Notes: generated from the sequence alone by a model not told the origin. A stretch of DNA of 64,000 bases from CAMLFJ01 sp035524955 (GCA_035524955.1 DATLFG010000061.1:1-64000); one strand, 5' to 3'; positions 26,618-34,794 are shown, counted from the first letter of the stretch. Translations and numbers: made by a program.

Positions 26618-26634
26618 GCCGGCTCCCTCCGTGC

Positions 26635-26640
26635 TAGAAT
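26635..26640 (+). promoter_or_regulatory. -10 element TAGAAT
   Basis: TAGAAT lies between the divergent LAB_N gene and the unknown gene at 26696. A start of transcription near 26647 would give a leader of about 50 bases containing AAGGAG at 26679-26684. Confidence 0.4.
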
Positions 26641-26695
26641 TCAGCCATTCACGTTACCGGACATGGCCAGTGGGCCGCAAGGAGTTTCGTCGACC

Positions 26696-27178
26696 ATGCG
26701 AAGCATCGATCAGACGCTGGTGGACGAAGTCTGGCGCGAGACCGCGTCGTATCCACCCGGGCGCGTCGCCGAGGAAGCGAGCGACTTCCTGGCCCGCCAG
26801 CCCCACGTGGCCGCCTTCGCCCACTCGGTCACCCGCGAGCAGGACGCCTCCGTGCAGCGCGCCGCGCTCGGCCTCTGCTTCCTCCTGTTCAAGATCATCG
26901 AGCGGAGCCTCGGGCATCCGTTTCCCGTCCTCTCCGACTCCCGCATCCAGGACGCGCACCAGGCGGTGACGGAGTGGCTGGCCACGCTGGAAGGGGACGA
27001 GGCCGGCCGCGTGCTCGAGACGGTGAGCGCGCCCGGCCATCCAACCCTGCCCGCCTACCTCATCGCGGTGTTCTATGGCGAGAGCGCCGCGGGCTGTGAC
27101 GAGCGGGTGCGCGCCGGCTTCGCCCTGATGCTGCGCACGCTGACCGACGCGCTCGACGTGGGCCAGGTGGAAGCCTGA
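26696..27178 (+). CDS. Uncharacterised helical protein
   Basis: A 160-residue protein beginning MRSIDQTLVDEVWRETASYP. It is predicted almost entirely helical and has no recognised family. AAGGAG at 26679-26684 supports the ATG at 26696; an in-frame ATG at 26663 would add eleven residues. It is a single gene, divergent from LAB_N and convergent with the cupin gene. Confidence 0.55.
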   Translation: MRSIDQTLVDEVWRETASYPPGRVAEEASDFLARQPHVAAFAHSVTREQDASVQRAALGLCFLLFKIIERSLGHPFPVLSDSRIQDAHQAVTEWLATLEGDEAGRVLETVSAPGHPTLPAYLIAVFYGESAAGCDERVRAGFALMLRTLTDALDVGQVEA

Positions 27179-27211
27179 CGCCGCGCGCGCCCGAGTGACG
27201 GACGCGGAACG

Positions 27212-27538
27212 CTAGACCGGCTCGGTGGGGCCGGACGTGATCGCGATGACGAGCGCGCCGGTGGCGCTGGTCACGGTGTGCACGCACCCGGGCGGCCGCC
27301 GCGCGTAGTTGCCGGCCGTGCACACGCCGGTGTCGTCCGCGACGCTCCCCTCGAGCACGTAGATCTGCTCATCGCCGAGGTGCCGATGACGCGGAATCGT
27401 CGCGCCGGGCTCGTAACGCATCAGGATGGCCTTGTGCGGGCCGTCCTCCCAGAGCGTCTTCCAGAAGACGCCGGGCCGGCGCTCCACCCAGGGGACCGCG
27501 CTGGTGTTCACGAAGAGGCTGACGGGCGGGGTGATCAC
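27212..27538 (-). CDS. Cupin-domain protein
   Basis: A 108-residue single cupin. The metal-binding motif 1 is RHRHLGDEQIYVLEG and motif 2 is PGCVHTVTS, so two His, a Glu/Gln and a third His are available for metal. It resembles ChrR-type and small dioxygenase-like cupins; no specific role can be assigned. GTG at 27538 starts 25 bases after the DsbA-like gene, so both are probably co-transcribed. Confidence 0.8.
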   Translation of the reverse strand: MITPPVSLFVNTSAVPWVERRPGVFWKTLWEDGPHKAILMRYEPGATIPRHRHLGDEQIYVLEGSVADDTGVCTAGNYARRPPGCVHTVTSATGALVIAITSGPTEPV

Positions 27539-27563
27539 GGGAGCCGCCTCCTGGCGGGCGATC

Positions 27564-28172
27564 TCAGCGTCCCGCGTCGCGCAGGGCCTGCTTGATCGCG
27601 GCGCGGAACTCGTCGAGGGGCAGCGCGCCCTCGATCTTGCGCTGGTTGATGAAGAACGTGGGGGTGGCGCGCACGCCGGCCTCGCGCCCCTCCCGCTGGT
27701 CGGCCAGGACCGCGTCCCGGAATCGCCCGGTGTCGAGGCACTCCGTGAACGCGGGGGCGTCGAGGCCGAGCCGCCGCGCGTAGCCGATCAGATCGGCGCG
27801 GGAGAGATCGGGCTGGCCCACGAAGAGCAGGTCGTGGTACTCCCAGTACCGGCCCTGGGCGCCCGCGCAGCGGGCCGCGAGCGCGGCGGGCAGCGCGTTC
27901 GGGTGGGAGCGGAGCGGGAAGTCCTTGAACACGAATCGCACCGTATCGGGGAACTCGCCCTGCAGCCGGTGGAGGGTCTCCTGCGCGCGCTTGCAGTAGG
28001 GACACTCGTAGTCGCTCCACTCGAAGATCGTGACCGGGGCCGCGGCCGGGCCCCTGGTCATCGCCGGGTCCGCCGTGAAGCGCGGCGCGTCCTGCGCGCC
28101 CGCCGCGGCGGCCCACCCGGCCAGCAGCAGGCCGGCCGCGGCCCGGAGGGTGTAGACTCGGACGCTGGCCAT
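27564..28172 (-). CDS. DsbA-family thiol-disulfide oxidoreductase
   Basis: A 202-residue exported protein: signal peptide MASVRVYTLRAAAGLLLAGW, then FEWSDYECPYCKRAQETLH with active-site CPYC, the helical insert and the cis-Pro motif GVRATPTFFINQRKI. The family forms or isomerises disulfides in the periplasm. The ATG at 28172 overlaps, on the opposite strand, the ATG of the holin-like gene at 28171 within CCATGG. Starting upstream at MNPMASV is possible. Confidence 0.85.
   Translation of the reverse strand: MASVRVYTLRAAAGLLLAGWAAAAGAQDAPRFTADPAMTRGPAAAPVTIFEWSDYECPYCKRAQETLHRLQGEFPDTVRFVFKDFPLRSHPNALPAALAARCAGAQGRYWEYHDLLFVGQPDLSRADLIGYARRLGLDAPAFTECLDTGRFRDAVLADQREGREAGVRATPTFFINQRKIEGALPLDEFRAAIKQALRDAGR
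28153..28158 (+). promoter_or_regulatory. -10 element TAGACT inside the 5' end of the divergent DsbA-like gene
   Basis: TAGACT ends 12 bases before the ATG at 28171 and lies within codons 5-7 of the opposite-strand DsbA-like gene. It has the same sequence and spacing as the other near-leaderless promoters in the window. Confidence 0.45.
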
Positions 28173-28542
28173 GGGATTCATCCTCCGGATCATCGTGTAT
28201 ACGCTGGCCCTCCTGCTGGCCGCGCACGTGGTGCCGGGCATCCGGCTCGCCGGGCTCGCCTCCGCGCTGGTGGCGGGGCTGCTGCTGGGGCTCGTCAACG
28301 CGATCGTGCGGCCGGTCCTGGTGGTGCTGACGTTCCCGATCACGCTGCTGACCCTGGGCCTCTTCCTGCTCGTCCTCAACGCCTTCTGCCTCTGGCTCGT
28401 CTCCGTCTTCGTCTCCGGCTTCCACGTCGACGGCTTCTGGCCCGCGTTCTGGGGCGCGCTGCTCGTGAGCGTCGTGAGCTGGATCCTCACCGCGCTGATC
28501 AGCGACCGGGGACGGGTCGAGGTCATCAGGCGTCGGGACTAG
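28171..28542 (+). CDS. Phage-holin-4_2/YvlD-like four-helix membrane protein
   Basis: A 123-residue protein with four hydrophobic helices. GLLLGLVNAIVRPVLVVLTFP and PITLLTLGLFLLVLNAFCLW are the typical core of the phage holin family 4_2/YvlD family, which is common outside phages and of unknown function. No other phage gene is nearby, so lysis is unlikely. Its start codon overlaps that of the divergent DsbA-like gene. Confidence 0.82.
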   Translation: MGFILRIIVYTLALLLAAHVVPGIRLAGLASALVAGLLLGLVNAIVRPVLVVLTFPITLLTLGLFLLVLNAFCLWLVSVFVSGFHVDGFWPAFWGALLVSVVSWILTALISDRGRVEVIRRRD

Positions 28543-28560
28543 TCCAGTAGGTCGCTCGAG

Positions 28561-29322
28561 TCAGGCGGCGCGGTCGGACTCGATCGAGGTGATGATGTAG
28601 GTCCCGCTCTTGGTGTCCCGCTCCAGCGTGAGGATCTTCTGCTTGGCCGCCTCCTCCAGGAGCTTCGAGAACGTCGAGTAGCCGTAGTAGGACTCGTTGA
28701 ACGCGGGGTTCTTCCGGATCATGGTCTGCTTGACCATGGAGCCCCACAGGGTGTCCTTGTTCTCGCGCTGCAGCGCCTGGATCGCCTCGATGAGCTGGGC
28801 GAAGGCCTCCGCCTTCTTCTCGGGCAGCCCGCGCAGGGCGGTCGTCTTCTTGGACTCGCGGATGAGGTCCTCGTAGAAGATGAACTCGTCGCAGTTGCCC
28901 ACCAGGAGCTCGGACGAGGACGACTTCACTCCGAGCCCGATGACGTAGCGGTCGTTCTCCCGCAGCTTGGACACGAGCGGGGAGAAGTCCGAGTCGCCCG
29001 AGACCAGCGCGAAGCTGTCGACGTGCTGCTTGGCGTAGGCCAGGTCCATCGCGTCCACCACCATCCGGATATCCGCGGAGTTCTTGCCGCTGTAGCGGCT
29101 CTGGGGGACGTCGATCAGCTCGATCGCGTGCTCGTGAAAGGGCCGCTTGTACTCCGCGTAGCGGTTCCAGTCGGCATAGGCCCGCTTGACCATGATCTTG
29201 CCCTTCTCGACCAGCCGCTCCAGCACCAGCTTGATCTCGAACTGCTTGTACTGCGCTTCCTTGACGCCGCGGACGATGTTCTCGAAGTCCATGAACATCG
29301 CCAGCTTCCGGTCGTCACTCAT
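28561..29322 (-). CDS. NYN-domain protein with LOTUS/OST-HTH domain
   Basis: A 253-residue protein. The NYN (PIN-like) nuclease domain spans about residues 5-150, with the acidic residues of AMFMDFENIV, ADIRMVVDAMDL and ALVSGDSDFSPLV lined up for metal binding. A C-terminal winged-helix OST-HTH/LOTUS-like domain follows (residues 175-245, ending KILTLERDTKSGTYIITS). This architecture points to RNA processing or decay. The ATG at 29322 begins MSDDRKLAMF. A TATAAT at 29405-29410 is the likely promoter. Confidence 0.85.
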   Translation of the reverse strand: MSDDRKLAMFMDFENIVRGVKEAQYKQFEIKLVLERLVEKGKIMVKRAYADWNRYAEYKRPFHEHAIELIDVPQSRYSGKNSADIRMVVDAMDLAYAKQHVDSFALVSGDSDFSPLVSKLRENDRYVIGLGVKSSSSELLVGNCDEFIFYEDLIRESKKTTALRGLPEKKAEAFAQLIEAIQALQRENKDTLWGSMVKQTMIRKNPAFNESYYGYSTFSKLLEEAAKQKILTLERDTKSGTYIITSIESDRAA

Positions 29323-29404
29323 GCCTTCCCGTCCTCCCGCTTCCTGGATCGTTCCGGCGCCGGTACTCCGGGGCGGGCCCATGCCCACCCCCTCGCCGAT
29401 CATC

Positions 29405-29410
29405 ATTATA
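29405..29410 (-). promoter_or_regulatory. -10 element TATAAT for the NYN gene
   Basis: On the minus strand a perfect TATAAT lies 82 bases before the ATG at 29322, with CAAATG about 17 bases further upstream as a weak -35. Unlike most promoters here it gives a normal-length leader. Confidence 0.5.
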
Positions 29411-29467
29411 GGCCCACACCCGGCCCACATTTGACAGGGGCGTGACATCGCTCCGTCCGCCGCCGCC

Positions 29468-29473
29468 TAGACT
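29468..29473 (+). promoter_or_regulatory. -10 element TAGACT for the selenoprotein operon
   Basis: TAGACT lies 18 bases before the ATG at 29492, followed by GGAGGT at 29481-29486, giving a short leader that still holds a ribosome site. Confidence 0.5.
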
Positions 29474-29491
29474 GGCGGCGGGAGGTGGATG

Positions 29492-30016
29492 ATGAGGGCG
29501 ATGCGGGCGCTTATCCTGTGGGCGGGGGTCCTGCTGGCCGGGGCCGGCCCGGTCGAGCCGGCCGGGCGCCTGGTCCCGGTGGGGCAGCCCGCGCCGGAGA
29601 TCACCGGCGGGCCCTGGATCAACAGCGAGCCGCTCTCGCTCGCCGCGCTCCGCGGGCGGGTGGTGCTGGTGGAGTTCTGGACGTACGGCTGATACAACTG
29701 CAAGAACGTGATCCCGCAGTTGCGGGACTGGCACGGCAAGTACGAGCGGCAGGGGCTCACCATCGTGGGCGTGCATTCGCCCGAGTTCTTCTGGGAGAAG
29801 CCGGTCGAGAAGGTCGCGGCCGCCGCGAAGGAGCTGGGGGTCAAGTATCCGGTGGTGCAGGACAATGACTTCGCGATCTGGCGCCGCTATCGCAACTGGG
29901 CGTGGCCGGCCGCGGTGATCGTGGACAAGAAGGGCATCGTGCGATTCACCCACATCGGGGAGGGGGCGTACAGCGAGATGGAGCAGCTGATCCAGCGCCT
30001 CCTGCTCGAGCCGTAG
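29492..30016 (+). CDS. Selenocysteine-containing thioredoxin-like (redoxin) protein, TGA read as Sec
   Basis: Reading TGA at 29690-29692 as selenocysteine gives one 174-residue protein; both halves are in the same frame. It starts with a signal peptide (LILWAGVLLAGAGPVEPA), then VLVEFWTYG-Sec67-YNC70, where U-x-x-C takes the place of the thioredoxin C-x-x-C in TlpA/DipZ-type redoxins. After it come QGLTIVGVHSPEF and WPAAVIVDKKGIVRF (cis-Pro region), both family-typical, so the part after TGA is clearly the same domain. A hairpin suited to a bacterial SECIS lies at 29712-29727. GGAGGT at 29481 supports ATG 29492 (29489 and 29501 also possible). A histidine kinase gene follows with no gap. Confidence 0.85.
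29712..29727 (+). promoter_or_regulatory. Putative bacterial SECIS hairpin, thioredoxin-like selenoprotein
   Basis: TCCCGC at 29712-29717 pairs with GCGGGA at 29722-29727 around a four-base loop AGTT. The loop begins 28 bases after the U of UGA (29690), and its second base is G. This fits published bacterial SECIS rules: a stem just 3' of the UGA inside the coding region, a short loop with G in one of the first two positions and 16-37 bases from UGA to loop. Confidence 0.65.
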
Positions 30017-31570
30017 GTGGGCGCGCGCCCCGCCCTCCTCCTGCTCTTCGGCGCGGTCCTCTCCGCCGCCGTCGTGCTGGCCGCGCTCGGCTACCTCTCG
30101 CTCCGGCGCTGGGAGGTCGCGGCGGAGCTGCAGCTCCGCGAGCAGGCGCGCGACACCGCGGCGATGGCGGCCGAGAAGGTGGAGATGGCGGTGGTCCGCG
30201 CCGAGCAGGATGCGATCGCCTCGCTGCAGGCCATCGCGGCCGCTCCCGACTTCGGCCCGCCCGCGATCGAGGCGTGGAGGGCCCGGAACCCGCTCTTCGG
30301 CGCGGTCTACCTCTGCGACCGGCACGGCCGGGTGCTCTACCCGGTCCAGTGGTCCCGGGACGATGCCGAGGTCATCCGGGCCCTCCGGGGCGAGATCTCC
30401 GAGCGGCTGTGGGATCGGGGCGGGCGGCGTCGCCTGGAGGCCCGCGGCCAGGTGATCCTGGCCGCGGTGATTCCCGGCTCCTCCCGCGGGCCCCTGCTGG
30501 TCGGGCTCCGGCGCGACGATCAGGCGCTCTACCGAGAGGTGCTCGAGAAGACGCTCGGCGGGACCGAGGGCAAGGGCGCCCTGGCCGTCCTCGACGGCAG
30601 CGGCCGGGCGGTCTTCACGTCGGAGCCGCTCGATCCCACCGCTCCCGTCCTCACCGTGCCCTTCGGGGAGGCGCTGCCCGACTGGCGGGTGGCCCTCTAC
30701 CAGCCGGCGGGGTTGTCCCCCCGCGACATGGTGCGCCGCCAGTCCATGATCTTCATGGCCGCGTTCGCGCTGCTGCTGCTGATGATCGCGGCCGGGCTGG
30801 TGGCGACCTACCGGCTCATGGGCCGCGAGTCGGAGATCGCGCGGCTCAAGTCCGACTTCGTGGCCAATGTCTCCCACGATCTCAAGACTCCGCTCGCCCT
30901 GATCCGCATGTTCGCGGAGACGCTCGAGATGGACCGGGTGCCCGATGAGCGTCGCCGCCGCGAGTACTACGCGGTCCTCACCCGGGAGAGCGAGCGGCTC
31001 AGCCGCCTGATCGACAACGTGCTCGACTTCTCCCGGATCGAGAGCGGCCGCCAGCGCTACGAGATCGTCTCCGGCCCGGTGGAACCGATCCTGCACGACG
31101 TGGTCGAGAGCTTCCGCCATCCGATCGAGCAGCAGGGTTTCGCGGTGGAGACGGCGATCGAGCCCGACCTGCCGGACGTGCCGCTGGACGGGGAGGCCCT
31201 GAAGCAGGCGCTGGCCAACCTGGTGGACAATGCCATGAAGTACTCCGGCGACCGCCGGCGCATCCGGGTGGCGGCCCGCCGGGACGGCGGCGGGGTGGCG
31301 GTGGAGGTGGCGGACGAGGGCATCGGCATCCCGGTGTCCGAGCGGGAGCGAATCTTCGAGAAGTTCTATCGCATCGGACGGAGTGAGACGCAAGGGCGGC
31401 GGGGCAGCGGGGTGGGCCTGGCCCTGGTCAAGCACATCGTGGAGGCCCACGGGGGCCGGGTCACGGTGGACGGGCGGCCGGGCGAGGGCAGCCGCTTCAC
31501 CCTCCACCTCCCCCCTCAGCGGACAGGGCAGGGTGAGAGGGCCCAGGGGGGAGGGGTGATCGCGAGGTGA
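30017..31570 (+). CDS. Membrane sensor histidine kinase
   Basis: A 517-residue kinase. A first transmembrane helix (LLLLFGAVLSAAVVLAALGY) and a second around residue 250 (MIFMAAFALLLLMIAAGL) frame a periplasmic sensor region of about 210 residues. The H-box is NVSHDLKTPLALIRMF, followed by N-box ANLVDNAMKY, G1 DEGIGIP and G2 GSGVGLALVKHIVEAHGG. GTG at 30017 immediately follows the selenoprotein stop codon, so the redox protein and sensor are translated together and may act together. The last 20 residues come from a copy of the palindromic repeat at 31508-31560. Confidence 0.88.
   Translation: MGARPALLLLFGAVLSAAVVLAALGYLSLRRWEVAAELQLREQARDTAAMAAEKVEMAVVRAEQDAIASLQAIAAAPDFGPPAIEAWRARNPLFGAVYLCDRHGRVLYPVQWSRDDAEVIRALRGEISERLWDRGGRRRLEARGQVILAAVIPGSSRGPLLVGLRRDDQALYREVLEKTLGGTEGKGALAVLDGSGRAVFTSEPLDPTAPVLTVPFGEALPDWRVALYQPAGLSPRDMVRRQSMIFMAAFALLLLMIAAGLVATYRLMGRESEIARLKSDFVANVSHDLKTPLALIRMFAETLEMDRVPDERRRREYYAVLTRESERLSRLIDNVLDFSRIESGRQRYEIVSGPVEPILHDVVESFRHPIEQQGFAVETAIEPDLPDVPLDGEALKQALANLVDNAMKYSGDRRRIRVAARRDGGGVAVEVADEGIGIPVSERERIFEKFYRIGRSETQGRRGSGVGLALVKHIVEAHGGRVTVDGRPGEGSRFTLHLPPQRTGQGERAQGGGVIAR
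31508..31560. repeat. Degenerate copy of the palindromic repeat inside the kinase gene end
   Basis: The stretch holds CCCCTCAG, then CAGGGCAGGGTGAGAGG and GGGGAGGGG, matching scrambled arms of the repeat at 5803-5889. It encodes the kinase's unusual tail TGQGERAQGGG. A shorter trace, GCAGGGTGAGGGG, occurs at 32272-32284 after the response regulator. Confidence 0.5.
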
Positions 31571-31571
31571 C

Positions 31572-32264
31572 ATGCCGCGCATCCTGATCGTGGACGACGA
31601 GCCCGAGATGCTGCGCGGCCTGGCGGACAACCTCCAGTTCGAGGGCTATCAGACCGTCACGGCCGACGACGGCAAGAAGGGGCTGGCCCTGGCGCTCTCG
31701 GAGGCGCCCGATCTGATCCTGCTCGACGTCATGATGCCGGGCATGAGCGGCTGGGACCTCTGCCGCGAGCTCCGGCAGCGGGGCCTCGACGTGCCGGTGA
31801 TCATGCTGACCGCGCGGGGCGAGGAGGTGGACCGCGTGCTGGGGCTCGAGCTGGGGGCGGACGACTACGTCACCAAGCCCTTCAGCCTGCGCGAGCTGAT
31901 GGCGCGCATCCGCGCGGTGCTCCGCCGCCCCGGCCCGCGCCAGAAGTTCGAGGCGTTCTCGTTCGGCGCGGTGCGCGTGCACCTGCGGGCGCGCCAGGCC
32001 TTCAAGGGAGGCCGCGAGGTGCGGCTCACCCGGAAGGAGTTCGACCTGCTTCGCTACCTGGTGGAGCACCCGGGCGAGGTGATCACCCGCGACCGGCTGC
32101 TCGACGAGGTGTGGGGCTACGAGCGGTTCCCGACCACGCGGACGGTGGACACGCATATCCTGAGGCTGCGCCAGAAGTTCGAGGACGACCCGGAGCGGCC
32201 GGCGCACATCCTGACCGCGCACGGCCAAGGCTACCGGTTCGTCGCCGAGAGGAGCGCGACCTGA
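31572..32264 (+). CDS. OmpR-family response regulator
   Basis: A 230-residue regulator. The receiver domain has IVDDEPEM, phospho-acceptor Asp in ILLDVMMPGMSG, Thr in VIMLTARG and Lys in YVTKPFS. The C-terminal winged helix contains RLTRKEFDLLRYLVEHPGEV and TRTVDTHILRLRQKFEDDP. It begins one base after the kinase stop and is the cognate partner. It should regulate genes in response to whatever the kinase and the Sec-thioredoxin sense. No target site was identified. Confidence 0.9.
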   Translation: MPRILIVDDEPEMLRGLADNLQFEGYQTVTADDGKKGLALALSEAPDLILLDVMMPGMSGWDLCRELRQRGLDVPVIMLTARGEEVDRVLGLELGADDYVTKPFSLRELMARIRAVLRRPGPRQKFEAFSFGAVRVHLRARQAFKGGREVRLTRKEFDLLRYLVEHPGEVITRDRLLDEVWGYERFPTTRTVDTHILRLRQKFEDDPERPAHILTAHGQGYRFVAERSAT

Positions 32265-32284
32265 GGAGCTAGCAGGGTGAGGGG

Positions 32285-33112
32285 CTACGTTTCGAGGAAC
32301 GCCCGCACGTGTCCGACGAAGTCGTCGGGCCGATCCGCGGGCACGGTGTGGCCGGCGCCGGGAATCTCGACCAGCCGCCCGTCGGGCAGGCGCTCGGTCA
32401 TCTTCTTGGCCACCTCCGGCGAGAGGATGTCGCTCTCGGCGCCCCGCACGACCAGGGTCGGGCAGGGGATGCGCGCCAGCGGCTCCCACAGGTCCACCAC
32501 GTCGCGCCGGCCCGCGCGCATCATGTCGCGCAGCCCCCTGGCGTACTTCCAGGTGAGCCCGCCGTCGGGCAGACGCTTGAGGCCGTGGCGGACGCGCTGG
32601 CGCAGCAGATCCACGTCCTGGAGCGGGTTCGCGCGGCGGATGTACTCGAACGCCCAGTCCTCGCTCTCGAGCCGCTCCGGCGACTGCGACATCATGTCGC
32701 GCACCCGCTGCAGGCCCGCGAGGGCGATGTCGGGCCCGATGTCGATGATCACCAGGCGCTCGAGCCGGGCCGCGTGGGCGGCCGCGTACTGGATCGCGAT
32801 GCGTCCACCCATCGAGTGGCCGACCAGCGCGAAGCGGTCGAGCCCGAGGCTGCCCGCGAACGCGGCCACGTCGTCGGCCATCGTGCCCACCCGGTAATCG
32901 TCGTCGGGCGCGGGGTCGCTGTCGCCGTGACCTCGCTGGTCGAGCGCGAGCACGCGCCGGCCGGGCACGAGGCGCTCGGCCAGGTGGTCCCAGACCCGCG
33001 CGTGGCCGGTGATGCCGTGGAGCAGGACGACCGGCGCGGCGTCGGCGGGTCCCCAGTCGAGATAGTGCAGCGCGAGGCCGTTGACCCGGACGGAGCGTTC
33101 GGTAAAGGACAT
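32285..33112 (-). CDS. Alpha/beta hydrolase
   Basis: A 275-residue alpha/beta-hydrolase-fold protein: oxyanion region VVLLHGITGHARVW, DQRGHGDSD, nucleophile elbow GHSMGG (Ser about residue 98), acid region RGAESDIL and catalytic His in IPGAGHTVPADRP. It is close to the esterase/lactonase/haloalkane-type clan; the substrate is unknown. Expressed from a TAGACT box 9 bases before its ATG at 33112. It converges on the response-regulator gene. Confidence 0.87.
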   Translation of the reverse strand: MSFTERSVRVNGLALHYLDWGPADAAPVVLLHGITGHARVWDHLAERLVPGRRVLALDQRGHGDSDPAPDDDYRVGTMADDVAAFAGSLGLDRFALVGHSMGGRIAIQYAAAHAARLERLVIIDIGPDIALAGLQRVRDMMSQSPERLESEDWAFEYIRRANPLQDVDLLRQRVRHGLKRLPDGGLTWKYARGLRDMMRAGRRDVVDLWEPLARIPCPTLVVRGAESDILSPEVAKKMTERLPDGRLVEIPGAGHTVPADRPDDFVGHVRAFLET

Positions 33113-33121
33113 GACCAGGGC

Positions 33122-33127
33122 AGTCTA
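33122..33127 (-). promoter_or_regulatory. -10 element TAGACT, minus strand, near-leaderless
   Basis: TAGACT on the minus strand ends 9 bases before the ATG at 33112. It is the minus-strand example of the same recurring box. Confidence 0.5.
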
Positions 33128-33210
33128 GTCCCGCGACGAGGCTCGGTCAATCCGACGCGGCCTTGCCCAGGCGGGAGCCCTGACGGTAGAGTGGGCTACC
33201 CCTCAGCCTG

Positions 33211-33233
33211 CCCTCTCCCCATAGGGGAGAGGG
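33211..33233. repeat. Palindromic repeat, short copy
   Basis: CCCTCTCCCC at 33211-33220 pairs with GGGGAGAGGG at 33224-33233 around ATA, preceded by CCCTCAGCCTG at 33199-33210. It is the inner hairpin of the repeat at 5803-5889. It lies 16 bases before the UxaA-type gene start, between divergent genes, where it could affect mRNA structure or stability. Confidence 0.65.
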
Positions 33234-33249
33234 GGAAGCGAGACCAGAC

Positions 33250-34794
33250 ATGGCGACGCACGCGATTACCGATGTGGCAATCATCCTCAAGCCGGAAGAC
33301 GACGTGGCCATCGCCAAGAAGGAGATCCCGGCGGGCACCGTCCTCGAGGACAGGGGCGGCCGCATCGAGGTGCGCCAGGACATCAAGCCCGGCCACAAGG
33401 TCGCGCGGCGGGCCCGCCGGATCGGCGAGGCGGTGCGCCGCTACGGCCAGCCCATCGGCTTCGCCACCGCGGCGATCGAAGTAGGTGACCACGTGCATAC
33501 CCAGAACGTGGCGGTGGGGGAGCGGCACCAGGAGTACGAAGTCGGCACCGACGTGCAGCCGGTGGCCTTCTACCCGCCCGAGCAGATGCGGTATTTCGAC
33601 GGCTATCTCCGGGAAGACGGGCGGGTCGGCACGCGCAACTACGTGGCGGTGATCTCGGGGGTCAACTGCTCGGCGAGCGTGAGCCAGTTCGTCCAGGACC
33701 GGTTCCGCGACGTGCAGAAGGACTACCCGAACATCGACGGGGTGCTGGCCATCACCCACAAGTCGGGCTGCGGTACCAAGCTCTTCGGCGAGGACCACAT
33801 GGCCTTGCAGCGGGTGCTGGCCGGCTACGCCAAGCACCCGAACATCGCCGCCTACATCCTGATCGGGCTCGGCTGCGAGGTGAACCAGGCCGCGGTCATG
33901 GTGGACCGGCAGCGGATGGCCGCGCCCGGGCATCCGGAGCGCCGGCCGTTCGTGGTGAACATCCAGGAGGCGGGCGGGATCCGGAAGACGGTCGAGACCG
34001 CGGTCCGCGAGGTGGCCAAGCTGCTGCCGCTGGCCAACGCCGCCCGGCGCAGCCAGCAGCCGGTGTCGGAGCTCACGCTCGCCACCAACTGCGGCGGCTC
34101 CGACGGCGCCTCCGGCATCACCGCGAATCCCGCGCTCGGCTGGGCGGTGGACGAGCTGGTGCGCTACGGCGGCACCGGCGTGCTCGCGGAGACGCCGGAG
34201 ATCTACGGGGCCGAGCACCTGCTGATCCGGCGCGCGATCAACGAGGGCGTGGCCAAGAAGCTGATCGACCGCTACAAGTGGTGGGAATGGTACTGCCGGG
34301 GCATCGAGGCGATGGACAACAACCCCGCGCCCGGCAACAAGGCGGGCGGCATCACCACCGTCTACGAGAAGTCGCTGGGCGGCGTCACCAAGGGCGGCAC
34401 CACCCCGATGATGGACGTCTTCCAGTACGGCGAGCCCATCACCACCCGCGGCTTCGTGTTCATGGACACGCCGGGCCACGATCCAGTGTCCATCACCGGG
34501 CTCGTGGCGGGTGGCTGCAACGTGATCTGCTTCACCACCGGCCGCGGCTCCGTGTTCGGCTGCAAGCCGGTGCCCTCGATCAAGCTGGCGACCAACAGCC
34601 TCATGTACCGGCACATGTCGGAGGACATGGACATCAACTGCGGCGTGATCCTGGAGGGGACACCGCTGCCGGAGGTGGGCCGCCAGATCTTCGAGGAGAT
34701 CGTGGCGGTGGCCTCCGGCAAGCGCAGCAAGAGCGAGCTGTCGGGAGTCGGCGAGGAGGAGTTCGCGCCCTGGATCATCGGACCGGTAATGTAG
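33250..34794 (+). CDS. UxaA/GarD-family hydro-lyase (altronate/galactarate dehydratase type)
   Basis: A 514-residue two-part protein. Residues 1-90 form a SAF domain (AIILKPEDDVAIAKKEIPAG and an AIEVGDHVHTQNV end). The rest is the UxaA/GarD catalytic domain: GRVGTRNYVAVISGVNCSAS, HKSGCGTKLFGEDH, LGCEVNQ, ATNCGGSDGASGITANPA and FTTGRGSVFGCKPVPSIKLATNS. The family dehydrates hexarates or hexonates with Fe or Mn. With the YjhG-type dehydratase 1.3 kb downstream, it suggests sugar-acid catabolism. The exact substrate is not determined. Confidence 0.88.
   Translation: MATHAITDVAIILKPEDDVAIAKKEIPAGTVLEDRGGRIEVRQDIKPGHKVARRARRIGEAVRRYGQPIGFATAAIEVGDHVHTQNVAVGERHQEYEVGTDVQPVAFYPPEQMRYFDGYLREDGRVGTRNYVAVISGVNCSASVSQFVQDRFRDVQKDYPNIDGVLAITHKSGCGTKLFGEDHMALQRVLAGYAKHPNIAAYILIGLGCEVNQAAVMVDRQRMAAPGHPERRPFVVNIQEAGGIRKTVETAVREVAKLLPLANAARRSQQPVSELTLATNCGGSDGASGITANPALGWAVDELVRYGGTGVLAETPEIYGAEHLLIRRAINEGVAKKLIDRYKWWEWYCRGIEAMDNNPAPGNKAGGITTVYEKSLGGVTKGGTTPMMDVFQYGEPITTRGFVFMDTPGHDPVSITGLVAGGCNVICFTTGRGSVFGCKPVPSIKLATNSLMYRHMSEDMDINCGVILEGTPLPEVGRQIFEEIVAVASGKRSKSELSGVGEEEFAPWIIGPVM

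Noticed and set aside
28171..28542. Prophage remnant because of the holin-like protein
   Set aside because: This holin family is common in non-phage contexts and there are no other phage genes nearby.
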